NCBI GenBank assembly: GCA_036660495.1
Contig: JAVXAN010000016.1
Location: 1 to 19,982 of the forward strand
Direction of reading: 5' to 3'
DNA: 19,982 bases
Source of the DNA: JAVXAN01 sp036660495
Lineage (GTDB): Bacteria; Bacillota_I; Bacilli_A; RF39; UBA660
Position 1 is the first letter of the stretch. Each line of letters opens with the position of its first letter. The notes under the pieces are model-generated. The model did no database searches, was not told the origin of the DNA, and saw nothing but the letters and a program-made list of their open reading frames with translations. Both the position numbers and the translations under genes were made by a program. Below are positions 1 to 7,641 of this stretch, one piece after another.

Positions 1-117
1 TCGGTTTTTTTGTTGTTAGGAGGAATAGGCGTGAAGGTAATAGAAGAAAAAATTGCAAAGATTTATTTAAGAGTGTCGTTGTTATACACGGGCAGATACA
101 AAACAAATTGTTATTAG
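1..117 (+). CDS. C-terminal end of an unidentified ORF cut by the window edge
   Basis: Frame 1 is open from the first base to a TAG at 115-117, giving 38 residues with no start inside a complete gene. The first ten residues are hydrophobic, followed by a basic/acidic stretch containing KIYLRVS. An alternative reading is that translation starts at GTG 31, because AGGAGG lies seven bases upstream; that would be a 28-aa peptide. IYLRVS resembles the catalytic-serine motif at the start of serine recombinases, but nothing downstream continues such a protein in this frame. I cannot assign a function. Confidence 0.3.
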   Translation, partial: SVFLLLGGIGVKVIEEKIAKIYLRVSLLYTGRYKTNCY

Positions 118-176
118 TCTTATTTAAAGAAAAGTAATTATAACTTATATAAAAGTATAAATTTCATTACAATATA

Positions 177-185
177 TGGTATAAT
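177..185 (+). promoter_or_regulatory. Extended -10 promoter for the phosphatase/HD operon
   Basis: TGG-TATAAT is a perfect extended -10. The region 17 nt upstream (ATAAAT) is a poor -35, as is usual for extended -10 promoters. A start near 192 would give a leader of about 130 nt before the ATG at 325, the longest leader in the window. Confidence 0.6.
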
Positions 186-194
186 TTAATTAAA

Positions 195-221
195 TTAGAA
201 GTTAACAACTTCAAGTTCTAA
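195..221 (+). promoter_or_regulatory. Nested dyad at the start of the 325 leader
   Basis: GAAGTT-AAC-AACTTC (198-212) is a perfect 6-bp inverted repeat. It sits within a second inverted pair, TTAGAA (195-200) and TTCTAA (216-221). It lies at the predicted transcription start, so it could be a repressor operator or an RNA hairpin at the mRNA 5' end. I recognise no known riboswitch or T-box signature in 118-324; the rest of that stretch is AT-rich and featureless. Confidence 0.3.
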
Positions 222-324
222 GTGAAAAAAGTCAAATTACTTGGCTTAATAATAAGAATTGATAGAATTGATAATTTTTAATTAAAAAATTTTATATATA
301 AAAAAATAGATTGGAAAATATGCG

Positions 325-852
325 ATGAAAATATATGTGGTACGACATGGACAGACAAATAGTAATTTTTTAAGAGTTTATAATGATGAAAAAGATGAAC
401 TAACTGAGTTGGGTATCTCACAAGCTAATGAGTTAAAAGATAAAATTAAAAATATCAATTTTGATATTATTTTTTGTTCGCCATTAATAAGAACAAAACA
501 AACCGTTAATATTATAAGTACTAATAATGAAAACATTGTTTTTGATGAAAGGTTAAAAGAAAGAGAGTGTGGTGATTGTTCTTTAAAACCTTTATCTATC
601 GTTGATAGAAAAGAGTATTGGAATTATTATTCATTAGATAATTTTGGTGATTGTGAAAATATTAATCATTTTATAAAAAGAGTCCATAATTTTTTAAATG
701 AATTAAAGAGTAAAGAATACAAAAAAGTATTAATTGTTACTCACAAAGGCGTATCTAGAGCAATCAACACCTATTTTGAAGGAATGGGTAATGGAATGAT
801 GTTTGAACGAGGACTTAAGAATTGTGAATTAAAGGAGTACGATTTAGTATGA
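325..852 (+). CDS. Histidine phosphatase family protein (phosphoglycerate mutase-like)
   Basis: This 175-aa protein begins MKIYVVRHGQT, the RHG signature of the histidine phosphatase superfamily. His8 would be the phospho-acceptor, with Arg7 beside it. Arg56 in the SPLIRTKQT segment, an acidic residue in LKERECGD (about 79-81) and His140 in VTHKG complete the expected phosphate pocket. Length fits the small soluble phosphatases of this family, which act on phosphosugars, nucleotides or cobamide precursors; the substrate cannot be read from sequence. The start is fixed by the conserved first strand, although the upstream ribosome-binding site is weak. The stop overlaps the next gene by 4 nt (ATGA), so the two are probably co-translated. 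Confidence 0.85.
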   Translation: MKIYVVRHGQTNSNFLRVYNDEKDELTELGISQANELKDKIKNINFDIIFCSPLIRTKQTVNIISTNNENIVFDERLKERECGDCSLKPLSIVDRKEYWNYYSLDNFGDCENINHFIKRVHNFLNELKSKEYKKVLIVTHKGVSRAINTYFEGMGNGMMFERGLKNCELKEYDLV

Positions 853-1430
853 AATTAACAAGTGAAGAAGCATTAGAAATGCTAAATGGAGCAAGAGGAA
901 AATCTTCTGATGATCATTGGATAAAGCATTCAATTTGTGTTGGAAAAAGTGCTGGTACAATAGCAGAAGCTTTAGATTTAGATGTTGATTATGCAACTAC
1001 ACTAGGATATGTTCATGATATTGGCAAAAGTGTTGGAGAATTCAAAAATCATGTTTTGAATGGCTATAATTATCTTAAAGAATTAGGGTATGGTGAAAAA
1101 TATTATAGTGTTTGTTTAACACATTCTTATTTAAATAATGATGTATATTGTACTGCAGGTGGAATCCCATCTGATAGTACGTTTAGAACAGAATTTATAA
1201 AAAATCATGAATATACAATATATGAAAAAATAATTAATTTATGTGACCTAATGTGTACCGACAAAAACTTGACTGTAGATAAGAGATTAATTGATATTAT
1301 CACTCGTAGAGGGGTTTATGAAAATACCCAATATCATGTTAAAGAATCTTATAAATTAAAGAATTATTTTGATGAATTATTAGGATTTAATGTGTATGAT
1401 TTATTTCCAAAAATAAAAAACAATTTGTAG
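849..1430 (+). CDS. HD-domain metal-dependent hydrolase
   Basis: This 193-aa protein carries the HD phosphohydrolase pattern: His27, the pair His56-Asp57 in GYVHDIGK, and a distal Asp near 133 in NLCDLMCTD. The two additional His at 68 and 92 suit a metal-binding helical bundle. HD proteins hydrolyse phosphomonoesters or phosphodiesters of nucleotides; the exact substrate is unknown here. GGAG at 833-836, inside the upstream gene, is the ribosome-binding site, and the ATGA overlap couples it to the histidine phosphatase. Pairing two phosphohydrolases suggests successive dephosphorylation steps on a nucleotide or phosphosugar, which is inference. Confidence 0.8.
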   Translation: MKLTSEEALEMLNGARGKSSDDHWIKHSICVGKSAGTIAEALDLDVDYATTLGYVHDIGKSVGEFKNHVLNGYNYLKELGYGEKYYSVCLTHSYLNNDVYCTAGGIPSDSTFRTEFIKNHEYTIYEKIINLCDLMCTDKNLTVDKRLIDIITRRGVYENTQYHVKESYKLKNYFDELLGFNVYDLFPKIKNNL

Positions 1431-1465
1431 TTTATCTTTAATAAAGTTAATGTACAAATGAAATT

Positions 1466-1480
1466 AATGATATTATCATT
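1466..1480 (+). repeat. Perfect 7-bp inverted repeat, possible weak terminator
   Basis: AATGATA-T-TATCATT is a perfect dyad 36 nt after the HD gene stop. It is AT-rich and followed by TTAATAATTGC and then six T, so termination would be weak. A second, larger dyad follows: AATAGCTAT (1531-1539) pairs with ATAGCTGTT (1563-1571), with one G-T pair and a 23-nt loop, and then T-rich sequence. No ORF of interest lies in 1431-1719. Confidence 0.3.
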
Positions 1481-1635
1481 TTAATAATTGCTTTTTTACT
1501 CATAGAAATTTGAATAATATTTGATTCATAAATAGCTATGTACTCATAAGATATATTCTATTATAGCTGTTTTTAAAAGGCTTTTATTGATATTTGTTGT
1601 GTGTTACATTTATCAACTCTTTTTTATTGTAAAAG

Positions 1636-1644
1636 TGCTATAAT
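1636..1644 (+). promoter_or_regulatory. Extended -10 promoter for the MacB/FtsX-type ABC operon
   Basis: TGC-TATAAT lies 85 nt upstream of the ATPase start, with no good -35 at the proper spacing (ACTCTT). The predicted leader is about 78 nt. Confidence 0.55.
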
Positions 1645-1728
1645 AAGCTTAGTAAAGAAATATAAATACTAATATTTTTTCTTTATAAAAATATAGTGTA
1701 ATAATCTATAAAAGAAGGGATGATTATA

Positions 1729-2430
1729 ATGGCTTATATTACTTTTAAAGATGTAGTGAAAAAATATGAAATGGGCGAAGTTGACATAATGGCGCTAAAA
1801 GATATTGATTTTAATATAGAAAAAGGTGAATTAGTTGCTATTGTTGGGGCATCTGGTGCTGGAAAAACTACAGCATTAAATATTTTAGGTGGTATGGAGT
1901 ATGCTACTTCGGGTACTGTTATCGTTGATGGAAAAGAAATAAATAATCTTAAAAAAAAGGAATTAATAAAATACCGAAGAGAAGATATTGGTTTTGTTTT
2001 CCAGTTTTACAATCTAGTACAAAACTTAACCGCACTAGAAAACGTTGAACTTGCAACGCAAATATGCCATGACTATTTAAACCCTAAAAAAGTACTTGAA
2101 AAAGTAGGACTAAAGGATCGCATGAACAATTTTCCGTCTCAGTTATCAGGAGGAGAACAGCAAAGAGTTGCAATTGCAAGAGCAATTGCGAAGAATCCTA
2201 AATTACTTTTATGTGATGAACCAACAGGAGCCTTAGATTACGTTACTGGTAAGCAAATTCTAAAATTACTGCAAGACATGTGCCGTAAAGAGGGAATGAC
2301 CGTTATTATTATTACTCATAATTTAGCAATTGCACCGATGGCTGATAAGGTTATTAATTTTAAAAGTGGGATAGTATCTAGCATTAAAATTAATGAAAAT
2401 CCAGTATCAGTAAGCGAAATTGAATGGTGA
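1729..2430 (+). CDS. ABC transporter ATPase, MacB/LolD type
   Basis: This 233-aa ATPase energises the FtsX-type permease encoded just downstream. It has all nucleotide-binding motifs in order: Walker A GASGAGKT (40-47), Q-loop in FVFQFYNLV (about 89-97), signature LSGGEQQ (139-145), Walker B LLLCDEP (159-165), and the switch His in IIITHNL. The arrangement is that of the MacB/LolD/YknY exporters, which drive mechanotransmission or export of peptides, antibiotics or lipids rather than import. I chose ATG 1729 and not ATG 1720, because the ribosome-binding site GAAGGG (1714-1719) touches 1720 but is correctly spaced from 1729. Four bases separate its stop from the permease ATG. Confidence 0.93.
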   Translation: MAYITFKDVVKKYEMGEVDIMALKDIDFNIEKGELVAIVGASGAGKTTALNILGGMEYATSGTVIVDGKEINNLKKKELIKYRREDIGFVFQFYNLVQNLTALENVELATQICHDYLNPKKVLEKVGLKDRMNNFPSQLSGGEQQRVAIARAIAKNPKLLLCDEPTGALDYVTGKQILKLLQDMCRKEGMTVIIITHNLAIAPMADKVINFKSGIVSSIKINENPVSVSEIEW

Positions 2431-2434
2431 TAAA

Positions 2435-4921
2435 ATGAAGAAAGCTATTTTAAAAGACAGTATTGTTGAAATTAAAAAAACGTATAAAAGATTCATATCG
2501 CTATTATTAATGGCGTTTTTAGGCGTTGGCTTTTTTGCTGGAATTAGGTCAGCTAGTCCTGATATGAAACTAACGATTGATAAGTATTTTGATAAAAAAA
2601 ACGTATATGATGTTGAAATAATGTCTACTTTTGGATTAAACGATGAAGATACTAAGGAACTATTAAAAGTAAAAGGAGTTAAAAAAGTATATGGTACGGT
2701 TAGTACTGATGTAATAATTAAAGCGGGCGATGAGGAAGTTGTTACTAAAATTCATGGTATGGATAAGGCTGTTAATAAATTAACGGTTGTTAAAGGAAGA
2801 TTACCAAAAAACATTAATGAATGCGTTGTAGAACCAAAGTTTTTAACGTTCAATAACAAAAAAATAGGAGATTATATTGACATTCAAAACTCTAATAAAA
2901 GTATTTCATTTAAGGAAAGCAAGCTAAAGATAGTTGGTACAGTAGAAAGTCCTCTTTATATATCAAGGGATCGCGGTATTAGTAGCTTAGGATCTGGAAA
3001 AGTTAATTTTTTTGCTTATGTTCATTCTGATAACATAGTTTCAAACTATTATACTAATATATATTTAACTTTGGATGATGCAAGTAAGATGATTACTGGA
3101 AGTAAAGAATATACGAAATATGTAAATGATATAACTAAAAAAATAAATAAAGTAAAAGTAAAAATGGAAAAAACAAGATATACCCAAATGTTGGAAACAA
3201 AAGATTCTAATAGAATAACAAGTAATCAAGCACCGGAAAAACTTATAAATCCAGTTAAGTGGTATGTGTTAAACCGAACTTCTAATTATGGACACAATGC
3301 CTTTATTCAAGATAGCGATAGCATCGCTAACATTGGTAAGGTTTTTCCGATTGTCTTTTTTATAATTGCAACCTTAATTGGATTAACTTCAATGACTAGA
3401 ATGGTAGAAGAAGAAAGAATGCAAATAGGTACTTTAAAAGCGCTAGGATATAGTGGCTTTAACATTGCTTTTAAATATGTTTTATATTCCATTTTAGCAA
3501 CGGTTATTGGTGGAATAATTGGAATGAGTATTGGCTTTTATTTACTACCTACCATTATTTGGTATATGTATGAAGCTATGTATACTTTGCCTAATTTTGT
3601 GTTACAGTACAATTTATATTATGGCATGCTAGGATTGGGAATAACTATTTTATGCATAGTGGGTGCCACTATATATGCTATTAATAAAGAATTAAAAAGT
3701 ACGCCAGCAACACTTATGAGACCTATTGCTCCAAAACTAGGCAAAAGGGTTTTACTAGAAAATATTCCATTTATTTGGAAACGTCTTAACTTTTCAAACA
3801 AGGTAACCATTAGAAACATTTTTCGTTATAAAAAGAGATTCTTAATGACGGTAATTGGCATATTTGGGTGTACAGCTTTAATGCTTACAGGATTCGGATT
3901 AAAAGACTCTATATCAACTATTTTAAACAGGCAATATCAGCGTATATTTAAATATGATATTATGGTTACTATGAAAAACGGTGTAAATGAGGAAGAATTA
4001 AATACTTTTAAAACTTTATTAGAAAGTAAAAAAGAAATTAATAAAGTTGTCCCAGTAAACATGCAATCAGCAATAGCTCAAAAAGGTAAAAATAAAGAAA
4101 ACGTTCAGCTAATTGCGTCAGATGATCCAAAAAGTTTTAAGTCAGTTATTTTATTAGAACAAGAAAAAAACAAAAAAGAGTTATCACTAAAGGATAATGA
4201 TGTATATATAACTAGTAAACTTGCTGATTTATTAGGAGTTAAAAAAGGTTCAGAAGTTTACCTTACTGATTCTAAAAACAAAAAGATAAAATTTTATGTA
4301 ACAGATATTGTTTCAAATCATACATATCATTATGTTTATATGAATAAAAAGACGTATGAAAAGTTTAATCAAGAATATTTTAATAACGTTTTGTTGATAA
4401 AAAACAAGAATGATATTAATGAGAATACTTTGGCAAAAGAAATCATGAAAGATAGTCTTACTTCATCAGTTTCACTAACGTCAACTATAATAAAATCAAT
4501 GGATGATACGTTAAAATCATTAAATTATGTTGTTATGGTTTTGATTGCTGCTTCGGGTATTTTAGCGTTTGTAGTTTTATATAATTTATCAAACGTTAAC
4601 ATTAGTGAGAGAATTAGAGAACTTGCTACGATAAAAGTATTAGGTTTTTATGATAAAGAAGTTTATTTATATGTAACAAGAGAAACGGTTATTTTAACTA
4701 TAATTGGAATAGTTTTAGGATATGTTGGTGGCTATTACTTGAATTTTTACGTTTTAGCAACTTGTGAAATAAACGTTTTAAGGTTTAATAGAGACATATT
4801 GCTTTCTAGTTATGTTTATGCAACCCTACTTACAATTTTATTTACCTTAATTGTTAATTTTATTACTTATTTTTCATTGAAAAAAATTGACATGATTGAA
4901 TCTTTAAAAAGTGTTGAATAA
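2435..4921 (+). CDS. ABC transporter permease, FtsX/MacB type, large two-domain form
   Basis: This 828-aa membrane protein has the duplicated architecture of large FtsX-family permeases. It shows an N-terminal transmembrane helix (about 20-38), a long extracytoplasmic domain (about 40-295), a three-helix FtsX segment (about 300-410), a second helix near 460-480, a second extracytoplasmic domain (about 490-680), and a C-terminal three-helix FtsX segment (about 690-820). The cytoplasmic coupling sequences MQIGTLKALGYS and IRELATIKVLGFY are the paired FtsX hallmarks. Such permeases with a MacB-like ATPase export or extract amphipathic compounds; the substrate is unknown. I prefer ATG 2435, with GGTGA just upstream, to the in-frame TTG at 2420, which overlaps the ATPase and has no ribosome-binding site. 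Confidence 0.9.
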   Translation: MKKAILKDSIVEIKKTYKRFISLLLMAFLGVGFFAGIRSASPDMKLTIDKYFDKKNVYDVEIMSTFGLNDEDTKELLKVKGVKKVYGTVSTDVIIKAGDEEVVTKIHGMDKAVNKLTVVKGRLPKNINECVVEPKFLTFNNKKIGDYIDIQNSNKSISFKESKLKIVGTVESPLYISRDRGISSLGSGKVNFFAYVHSDNIVSNYYTNIYLTLDDASKMITGSKEYTKYVNDITKKINKVKVKMEKTRYTQMLETKDSNRITSNQAPEKLINPVKWYVLNRTSNYGHNAFIQDSDSIANIGKVFPIVFFIIATLIGLTSMTRMVEEERMQIGTLKALGYSGFNIAFKYVLYSILATVIGGIIGMSIGFYLLPTIIWYMYEAMYTLPNFVLQYNLYYGMLGLGITILCIVGATIYAINKELKSTPATLMRPIAPKLGKRVLLENIPFIWKRLNFSNKVTIRNIFRYKKRFLMTVIGIFGCTALMLTGFGLKDSISTILNRQYQRIFKYDIMVTMKNGVNEEELNTFKTLLESKKEINKVVPVNMQSAIAQKGKNKENVQLIASDDPKSFKSVILLEQEKNKKELSLKDNDVYITSKLADLLGVKKGSEVYLTDSKNKKIKFYVTDIVSNHTYHYVYMNKKTYEKFNQEYFNNVLLIKNKNDINENTLAKEIMKDSLTSSVSLTSTIIKSMDDTLKSLNYVVMVLIAASGILAFVVLYNLSNVNISERIRELATIKVLGFYDKEVYLYVTRETVILTIIGIVLGYVGGYYLNFYVLATCEINVLRFNRDILLSSYVYATLLTILFTLIVNFITYFSLKKIDMIESLKSVE

Positions 4922-4950
4922 AAAAAGGATATAATTTTATATCCTTTTTT
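4921..4950. terminator. Bidirectional rho-independent terminator between convergent ABC operons
   Basis: A perfect 14-bp stem, AAAAAAGGATATAA with TTATATCCTTTTTT, has a nominal 2-nt TT loop. The A and T tracts at the two ends make it work on both strands. It starts in the stop codon of the FtsX permease and ends one base before the stop of the minus-strand permease at 4952. Confidence 0.88.
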
Positions 4951-4951
4951 A

Positions 4952-5737
4952 TTATTCTAAGTTTAATTTTTTTTCCATTGCTTTTGTTGTAAGAACGAAA
5001 TAAGCAATTATTATTAGTAAAGTTAATATACAAGATCCGAGTAAGAATTCGTTTAGTATATTAAATGGTGGAGTATTACTGTTCATTGCTTTCATAAAGT
5101 TATCGTTTAATATAGTTGGAATCAAAATAATAAGTCCAGTTACTGCTTGGGTTACGTTATATAGAATAACACCATAAATAAAAGCGTAAATTAATTTGTT
5201 GTTGCTATGCATTTGACCTAAAGAAATAGAAGCATATATTAATAATTGTTGTAATATAACTGATAGACCCATTGAAACTATAAATAATCCAATTGGCATA
5301 AACGAGTTGATTTTAATTAGGATATCAAAGGCTATACTAATAAACTTTGCATTAAAATATATATCGTAAGAGCCAATTAATAACCCAATTATTGATATAA
5401 TTATTGATGTTACCATAGCAATAATTCCGGTAATTAATTTAGACAAGATAAGACTACTTTTTTTAACTGGTAAGGTATGCATTAAATATCCTTCATCTTT
5501 TGTTAAATTATTATAAAATTTAAGAATTGTTATAATAAAAGTTACTATTGGTATTGCTATTATTACTATAAAATACATCGTGGTTATAAATCCAGCGGGT
5601 ATTGATAATATTGGTAGTTTAGACTGGATAAAGTTTCCAAATCGGTTAAGAAGCCCTAATAAAAACAATATTAAATACATTGGAATTAAACTTCTAAAAA
5701 GCGATTTAAAATCATACTTCATTAATTTATTTAACAT
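4952..5737 (-). CDS. ABC-2-type transporter permease
   Basis: This 261-aa hydrophobic protein has about six membrane segments and no catalytic motif. The first follows a short basic N-terminus (MLNKLMKYDFKSLFRS) typical of ABC-2 permeases such as those in Ytr/Bcr-like operons. The stretch DEGYLMHTLPVKKSSLILSK is the cytoplasmic coupling element seen in this family. Its start is strongly supported: GGAGG lies seven bases upstream, within the end of the ATPase gene, and the coding regions overlap by 7 nt. It is the third gene of a regulator-ATPase-permease operon, so it probably forms the pore of an exporter induced by an envelope-active compound. The substrate is unknown. Confidence 0.85.
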   Translation of the reverse strand: MLNKLMKYDFKSLFRSLIPMYLILFLLGLLNRFGNFIQSKLPILSIPAGFITTMYFIVIIAIPIVTFIITILKFYNNLTKDEGYLMHTLPVKKSSLILSKLITGIIAMVTSIIISIIGLLIGSYDIYFNAKFISIAFDILIKINSFMPIGLFIVSMGLSVILQQLLIYASISLGQMHSNNKLIYAFIYGVILYNVTQAVTGLIILIPTILNDNFMKAMNSNTPPFNILNEFLLGSCILTLLIIIAYFVLTTKAMEKKLNLE

Positions 5738-6426
5738 TTAAATTCCTCCCTAAACAAACTATCAATAGTTTGTTTTTTCTTAGTTCTTATTTCTTCGGCA
5801 CTATCGTTTAATATGATCTCACCTTTATTAATAAAAATTATATCATCTAATACTTTTTCAATATCTGCTATTAAGTGAGTTGAAATAATAATGCTGGATT
5901 CTTCGCTAAAGTTACTTAAAATTGTTTCTAAAATATAGTCACGGCTAGCAGGATCAACTCCACCAATTGGTTCGTCTAATATGTATAGGTCAGCTTTTCT
6001 GCTCATTACAATAATTAGTTGAACCTTTTCTTTTGTTCCTTTAGACATGGTTTTTAGCTTATCATTAGTATTTATTTTAAGCTTTTTCAATAACTTTAAA
6101 GCCTTGTTTTTATCAAAGTCTTTATAAAAATCAGAAAAGAATTCTAATAAGCTACTTACCTTTACGTTCATGTTTAAGTAAGTTTTTTCTGGTAAGTAAG
6201 AAATTATTTTCTTACTTTCAACTCCAGGAATATGGTCATTAACTAATACTTCACCATTAGTTGGTTTGATTAAATCATTAATTAGCTTAATCATCGTAGT
6301 TTTACCAGAACCATTAGGACCTAGCAATCCATATATTTTTCCTTTTTCTATTTTAATGTTAACGTTAGTTAAGGCGTTGGTCTTTCCAAAACGTTTATTA
6401 ACGTTTTTAAATTCTACTAAACTCAT
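5731..6426 (-). CDS. ABC transporter ATPase (YtrB/BcrA-like)
   Basis: This 231-aa ATPase has Walker A GPNGSGKT (36-43), a degenerate signature MSKGTKEKVQL (the canonical LSGGQ replaced by MSKGT, as is common in the CcmA/BcrA/YtrB branch), Walker B LYILDEP and the switch His in IISTHL. It should dimerise and drive the permease that overlaps its 3' end. GGAAGG about nine bases upstream, inside the gntR gene, is its ribosome-binding site, and only one base separates the two coding regions. The full operon order (GntR/YtrA regulator, ATPase, permease) matches operons that respond to cell-wall antibiotics in other Firmicutes; the inducer here cannot be read from the sequence. Confidence 0.92.
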   Translation of the reverse strand: MSLVEFKNVNKRFGKTNALTNVNIKIEKGKIYGLLGPNGSGKTTMIKLINDLIKPTNGEVLVNDHIPGVESKKIISYLPEKTYLNMNVKVSSLLEFFSDFYKDFDKNKALKLLKKLKINTNDKLKTMSKGTKEKVQLIIVMSRKADLYILDEPIGGVDPASRDYILETILSNFSEESSIIISTHLIADIEKVLDDIIFINKGEIILNDSAEEIRTKKKQTIDSLFREEFKC

Positions 6427-6427
6427 A

Positions 6428-6793
6428 TTATTTTTCCTTCCTTTTTTCCTTGATTAATGATGTTATTTCTTCAGTTGAAATCATTAAGCTATCCATTTTT
6501 TCAGTAAACTTATCAACATATTTTTTAGATAATTCTTTTTTAAGTTTATTAATTACAGTGGCGTTATTAGTAACGAACTTACCCGAAGTCCTTTTAGTAA
6601 TGATCAAGTTATTGCTTTCTAATTCAGATAAAGCACGCTGAATGGTGTTTGGATTTACCTTTATTTTAAAGGATAAGTCTCTAACTGAAGGAAGCTTCTC
6701 ACCAAGAACATATATGCCAGTAATAATTCCAAACTTTATTTGGTCTATTAATTGTTTGTATATAGGCCTATCATTATCAAATTCAAAGTTCAT
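6428..6793 (-). CDS. GntR-family transcriptional regulator, YtrA subfamily
   Basis: This 121-aa protein is a compact GntR regulator. The winged helix occupies about residues 8-75: RPIYKQLIDQIKFGIITG is the first helix, EKLPSVRDLSFKIKVNPNTI the helix-turn-helix, and RTSGKFV the wing. Only about 45 residues follow, so there is no large ligand-binding domain; this is the YtrA pattern, in which a short C-terminal helical extension dimerises. It is first in the operon with an ABC ATPase and permease and probably represses its own promoter. A palindrome lies over the predicted start point upstream (6813-6828). AGAGGTG precedes the ATG. Confidence 0.92.
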   Translation of the reverse strand: MNFEFDNDRPIYKQLIDQIKFGIITGIYVLGEKLPSVRDLSFKIKVNPNTIQRALSELESNNLIITKRTSGKFVTNNATVINKLKKELSKKYVDKFTEKMDSLMISTEEITSLIKEKRKEK

Positions 6794-6812
6794 AATTCAC
6801 CTCTTCCAACTG

Positions 6813-6828
6813 TGTTAATTAACTAACA
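6813..6828. promoter_or_regulatory. Candidate operator of the GntR/YtrA regulator
   Basis: TGTTA-N6-TAACA, containing the perfect 10-bp palindrome GTTAATTAAC (6814-6823), sits between the -10 element and the gntR start codon, over the predicted transcription start near 6824. A site there would block the operon when bound, consistent with autorepression by YtrA-type regulators. Binding is inferred. Confidence 0.5.
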
Positions 6829-6830
6829 TA

Positions 6831-6858
6831 ATTATACAACAAAAAATAATAATGTCAA
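6831..6858 (-). promoter_or_regulatory. Promoter of the gntR-ABC operon
   Basis: On the minus strand, a consensus -35 TTGACA (complement of 6853-6858) and a consensus -10 TATAAT (complement of 6831-6836) are 16 nt apart. This is the only promoter here with a perfect -35, and it lacks the TGN extension used by most of the others. Confidence 0.75.
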
Positions 6859-6862
6859 TACT

Positions 6863-7471
6863 TTAACTGATTTTATTAAAATATTTACAGGAAATTAACC
6901 AGGATATTAAACTAATTATAAAAGCAGCAGCTACATCATATATAACGTGCTGTTTTATAAATAACGTTGATATAATAATTATTATTGATAAGAAAGTAGT
7001 GATTATTTTAAAAGCTTTTGGTAATTTAAAGTTTATGGAACAATATATGAATAAAAAGCAAATAATGCAGTGCAAACTTGGTAAACAGTTAAGAGCAGGA
7101 GTATCTAAGTAATAAATTAATTTAACTAGTAAATTGGTCACTCCGTTTCCTAGGTGTTCCGCTCGTATTATTGTAGTTGGAAATACTATAAATATGATGT
7201 TTGAAACAATGACACAAATAATATATGCCAAACAGTATTTATAAAAGTTGTTTTTATTATATTTATAAACAACGTATGGTACGATAAAAAGCATTAAATA
7301 CCAAATAATATATGGATATATAAAACTATTAATAAAAGGTATCTTATCATCTAACGTACTACTTAACATTGTTGGAGTAGACTGAACTAGCTTTGAAAAA
7401 AAATAAAATCCACTTTGAATTATTATTAAAATAGTTGTAATTAAAATTGGTTTATAGTTTAATTTTTTCAT
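6863..7471 (-). CDS. PAP2-family membrane phosphatase (phosphatidic acid phosphatase type 2-like)
   Basis: This 202-aa protein has about six membrane helices and the PAP2 catalytic motifs. PSLH (131-134) is the variant of PSGH, His175 and Asp179 in KQHVIYDV form the HxxxD part of motif 3, and Arg103 in FPTTIIRAE may serve motif 1. The Arg of the usual SR in motif 3 is not obvious, so activity or substrate may differ; it resembles the PAP2_3 (lipid phosphate transferase-like) branch. It probably removes or transfers phosphate on a lipid such as phosphatidate, phosphatidylglycerophosphate or undecaprenyl diphosphate. It is divergent from the cardiolipin synthase gene, suggesting a shared role in phospholipid supply. 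Confidence 0.78.
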   Translation of the reverse strand: MKKLNYKPILITTILIIIQSGFYFFSKLVQSTPTMLSSTLDDKIPFINSFIYPYIIWYLMLFIVPYVVYKYNKNNFYKYCLAYIICVIVSNIIFIVFPTTIIRAEHLGNGVTNLLVKLIYYLDTPALNCLPSLHCIICFLFIYCSINFKLPKAFKIITTFLSIIIIISTLFIKQHVIYDVAAAFIISLISWLISCKYFNKIS

Positions 7472-7490
7472 TATTTTTACCTCATAATTA

Positions 7491-7499
7491 ATTATATCA
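7491..7499 (-). promoter_or_regulatory. Extended -10 promoter of the PAP2 gene
   Basis: The minus strand reads TGA-TATAAT. A start near 7484 leaves a leader of only about 13 nt, with the ribosome-binding site GAGG (complement of 7480-7483) at its very 5' end. Confidence 0.55.
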
Positions 7500-7573
7500 T
7501 CATTATGGTAGATAGAAAATATATAATAAATATTAATGTCTAAGTAAAGTAGAAACTTAAGTCAAAAAACTTG

Positions 7574-7602
7574 TTTAACAAAAAAAGCATATGTGCTATA
7601 AT
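7574..7602 (+). promoter_or_regulatory. Promoter of the cardiolipin synthase gene
   Basis: TGC-TATAAT (7594-7602) has a weak -35 TTTAAC at 7574-7579, spaced 17 nt from the -10 hexamer. It is divergent from the PAP2 promoter about 95 bp away. The leader is about 33 nt, and the ribosome-binding site AGAGGTG precedes ATG 7642. Confidence 0.6.
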
Positions 7603-7641
7603 ATTTATATAGTACTTATCCATAGTAAAAGAGGTGTATAA

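Noticed and set aside
118..324. T-box or riboswitch in the 325 leader
   Set aside because: I found no T-box core sequence and no known riboswitch signature, and there is no terminator hairpin before the start codon.
2420..2434. TTG start of the FtsX permease
   Set aside because: It has no ribosome-binding site and overlaps the ATPase; ATG 2435 with GGTGA upstream is better.
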